From Paracoccaceae bacterium (GTDB lineage Bacteria > Pseudomonadota > Alphaproteobacteria > Rhodobacterales > Rhodobacteraceae), in NCBI GenBank assembly GCA_003561595.1, contig PWWF01000114.1:1-17156 (forward strand): a DNA stretch of 17,156 nucleotides. The letters run 5' to 3'. Made by a program: the position numbers and the translations under genes. Shown here one piece after another: positions 15,562 through 17,156 of this stretch. The notes under the pieces were generated by a model, which had not been told where the DNA came from, ran no database searches, and saw only the letters and a program-made list of their open reading frames with translations. How positions within the stretch are numbered: position 1 is the stretch's first letter; the number at the start of each line of letters is the position of its first letter.

Positions 15562-16599
15562 TTGGGAGAAATACCTATAACGAAGAGACGTCTTCTGGCC
15601 GCAACGGCCATCGCCTCGACCCTTGCTGCAACCAGCATTCAGGCGCAAGAGGTCGAGCTTGCCCTGTCCACCTGGCTGGGCGCGACGCACCCGATGCAGG
15701 TCACCGGGATCGAGCCCTGGGTGGAGTCGATCCACGAAGCCTCGGAAGGGCGCATCAATATCAGCATCTTCCCGGCCCAGCAGCTTGGCTCTGCCGCTGA
15801 CCATTTCGACATGGCGCGCGACGGGGTTGTGGATATCAGCTTTGTCAATCCGGGCTATCAGGCCGGGCGCTTCCCGGTGCTGTCGCTGGGCGAGCAGCCC
15901 TTCGTCTTTACCGATGCGCGGGTCGGATCGCGGGCGCTGCATCAGTGGTACATGGATTATGCCGAAGCCGAGATGGCCGATGTGCATGTCTGCCTGGTGC
16001 ATCTGCACGATGTCCCGTCCCTGCATGGCACCGAACAGATCCTTGTCCCCGAGGATCTGAGCGGCAAGAACGTGCGCCCGCCGAATGCGACCATCGGGCG
16101 ATTCGTCAGCATGCTTGGCGGGGCCTCGGTCCAGTTGCCGGCCAGCGACATGCGCGATTCCATCGCGCGCGGTGTGGCTGACATCACGGCCTCGCCCTGG
16201 AGTTCGCTGTTCACCTGGAGCGCGAATGAGGTTGTGACGGACCATCTGGACATCCCGCTTTATGCGACCGTGTTCACATTCGCGGTCAATCGTGGCGCAT
16301 GGGACAGCCTGTCGGATGAAAACCGCGCCGTGATGGAAGAGCATTGCACCCCGGAATGGTCCGAGCGTATCGCCACCCCCTGGATCGACCTGGAGGCCGA
16401 TGGCCGCCAGCGCCTGATCGATGATGGCGGGCACACGATGCACACCCCCAATGAAGAGCAGGAGCAGATGTGGCGCGATGCCGCCGCACCGCTGATGGAG
16501 GAATGGCGCGAGGCCGTGAACGCAGCCGGGATCGATGCCGATGCCGCCTATGCGTCCTTTGTCGAAACGCTTGAAAGCCTGAGCAACGCTGCGGACTGA
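15562..16599 (+). CDS. dctP: TRAP transporter substrate-binding protein (DctP), second system, abnormal start
   Basis: About 340 residues of DctP type. It has a signal peptide (KRRLLAATAIASTLAATSIQA, cut before QEVEL), then ALSTWLGATHPM, DMARDGVVDISFVNPGYQAG and LSGKNVRPPNA, where the arginine is in the usual carboxylate-binding position. The frame is intact to the TGA at 16597. The start is odd: GGGAGA (15564-15569) is placed seven bases before an in-frame ATA (15577-15579) followed by ACG AAG AGA, exactly where a signal peptide would start with Met-Thr-Lys-Arg. The only canonical in-frame start upstream is the TTG at 15562, which precedes that ribosome site. I give the TTG, but the ATA looks like the original start, altered from ATG. 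It follows the acyl-CoA dehydrogenase by about 100 bases. Confidence 0.85.
   Translation: MGEIPITKRRLLAATAIASTLAATSIQAQEVELALSTWLGATHPMQVTGIEPWVESIHEASEGRINISIFPAQQLGSAADHFDMARDGVVDISFVNPGYQAGRFPVLSLGEQPFVFTDARVGSRALHQWYMDYAEAEMADVHVCLVHLHDVPSLHGTEQILVPEDLSGKNVRPPNATIGRFVSMLGGASVQLPASDMRDSIARGVADITASPWSSLFTWSANEVVTDHLDIPLYATVFTFAVNRGAWDSLSDENRAVMEEHCTPEWSERIATPWIDLEADGRQRLIDDGGHTMHTPNEEQEQMWRDAAAPLMEEWREAVNAAGIDADAAYASFVETLESLSNAAD
15564..15579 (+). promoter_or_regulatory. Ribosome-binding site followed by ATA in place of a start codon
   Basis: GGGAGA at 15564-15569 is the only Shine-Dalgarno-like site near the dctP start. Seven bases later the in-frame codon is ATA (15577-15579). Downstream residues read as a normal twin-basic signal peptide start. 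This points to a changed or miscalled start codon. Confidence 0.6.
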
Positions 16600-16619
16600 T
16601 CCGCGCGTTGAACCCAAAT

Positions 16620-16643
16620 GTCCGGGCCGGTTCTGGCCCGGAC
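16620..16643 (+). promoter_or_regulatory. Hairpin between second dctP and dctQ
   Basis: GTCCGGGCC (16620-16628) and GGCCCGGAC (16635-16643) are perfect inverted copies with a six-base loop. The hairpin starts 20 bases after the dctP stop and 30 bases before the dctQ ATG. No T-run follows, so full termination is unlikely. The placement matches the hairpin in the first TRAP operon although the sequences differ, suggesting the same role in setting the ratio of binding protein to permease. Confidence 0.65.
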
Positions 16644-16673
16644 CATTCTGCTGCCATTCAGGGAACAGGCCGC

Positions 16674-17037
16674 ATGGACCGCATCATCCGGAAATTCTGC
16701 AACGGGGTCGAAAGGGTCGCCGGCGTTCTGATTGCCTGCGTGACGCTGCTGATCGTGGCATCGGCCATCGGGCGCTATGTCTTCGCCAGCCCGGTGCCCG
16801 ATGCCTTTGACATTTCGCGCCTGCTGCTGGGGGCCTGCATCATGTGGGGTTTTGCGGTGGTGGGCTATCGCGGCGGGCATATCTCGGTCGATCTGTTCAC
16901 TCTTGGCCTGCCGGATGGCGCCCGCCGCTGGATCGAGGTCTTTGCCTGGACGGTGCTTTTGTTCTTCGTGATCCTGCTGGCCTGGAAGATGCAGGCGCGC
17001 GTCGGCAATGCCATGCGCGGGAATGAGGCCACCTTTG
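16674..17037 (+). pseudogene. dctQ: TRAP small permease (DctQ), truncated by a junction with dctM sequence
   Basis: ATG at 16674 with AGGGA at 16659-16663. The first 120 or so residues are normal DctQ. An N-terminal helix (GVLIACVTLLIVASAIGRYV) and FDISRLLLGACIMWGFAVVG with RGGHISVDLF come first. A third helix (WTVLLFFVILLAWKM) and ARVGNAMRGNEATF follow. DctQ normally continues with a short proline-containing stretch and a fourth helix after the EATF motif. Instead, from about 17036 the DNA encodes, one frame over, the middle of a DctM. The C-terminal helix and the dctM start are therefore missing. Read on in the dctQ frame, the sequence is a polar, His-rich tail with no helix. This is a deletion of roughly 0.9 kb, judged from family lengths, or a chimeric assembly join. 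Confidence 0.7.
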
Positions 17038-17156
17038 AACGGGCGCATCATCATGCAAAGCCTGGTCGAGGCGCTGCGCGTGTCGGTCACGATCTATACC
17101 ATCCTGATCGGGGCCATCCTGTTCGGCTATTTCCTGACCATCACCCAATCGCCCCA
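17038..17156 (+). pseudogene. dctM: Internal fragment of TRAP large permease (DctM), joined to dctQ
   Basis: In the frame one base ahead of dctQ the sequence reads NGRIIMQSLVEALRVSVTI, then YTILIGAILFGYFLTITQSP, running to the window edge. This is the helix-loop segment that lies well past the middle of DctM (roughly residues 260-300 of about 430 in the family), not its N-terminus. No start codon or ribosome site precedes it. The preceding 250 or so DctM residues are absent. The remainder presumably continues beyond the window. Confidence 0.65.

Noticed and set aside
16674..17156. A natural fused DctQ-DctM protein
   Set aside because: The two parts are in different frames, and the DctM part begins far inside the family, so it is not a normal fusion.

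Overview
The window reads as a GC-rich alphaproteobacterial chromosome segment. The best guess is a Rhodobacteraceae / Roseobacter-type bacterium: the coding regions have strongly GC-biased third positions, there is a HemP-type small protein, and TRAP transporters are abundant. No rRNA, tRNA, CRISPR array, insertion sequence or integrase was seen.

Layout. (1) 1-807: the tail of an unrecognised plus-strand gene, a small hemin-uptake protein (hemP, minus strand), and about 380 bases without a convincing gene. This stretch holds an AT-rich inverted repeat and a large, possibly pseudoknotted, inverted repeat. (2) 808-5254: a two-gene RND efflux operon (periplasmic adaptor plus HAE1-type pump). 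(3) 5397-8952, minus strand: a MarR regulator followed by a dctP-dctQ-dctM TRAP transporter whose dctP carries a frameshift. (4) 9032-12055, minus strand: a tightly coupled MarR / SDR / feruloyl-CoA-synthase-type ligase operon. (5) 12184-17156, plus strand and divergent from (4): crotonase, amidohydrolase, acyl-CoA dehydrogenase, then a second TRAP system. That second system has a dctP without a normal start codon at the expected place, and a dctQ that runs abruptly into the middle of a dctM.

How the parts fit. Regions 3-5 look like one catabolic island for aryl-propenoic and probably aryl-propanoic acids (p-coumarate, ferulate and dihydro forms). The proposed order is TRAP uptake, CoA ligation, dehydrogenation of saturated side chains by the acyl-CoA dehydrogenase, hydration by the crotonase, oxidation of the 3-hydroxyacyl-CoA by the SDR, and hydrolytic (retro-Claisen) removal of acetyl-CoA by the amidohydrolase. 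The ligase, crotonase, SDR, amidohydrolase and MarR set matches in kind the Rhodococcus jostii CouL/M/N/O/R pathway. The crotonase keeps both hydratase glutamates, unlike the hydratase-lyase used in the Pseudomonas ferulate route. Substrate identity is inference. Enzyme families and catalytic residues are read from the sequence.

All three clear gene lesions fall in TRAP transporter genes, while every enzyme and regulator gene is intact. That could be real decay of uptake systems or sequence/assembly error, and raw-read inspection would decide.
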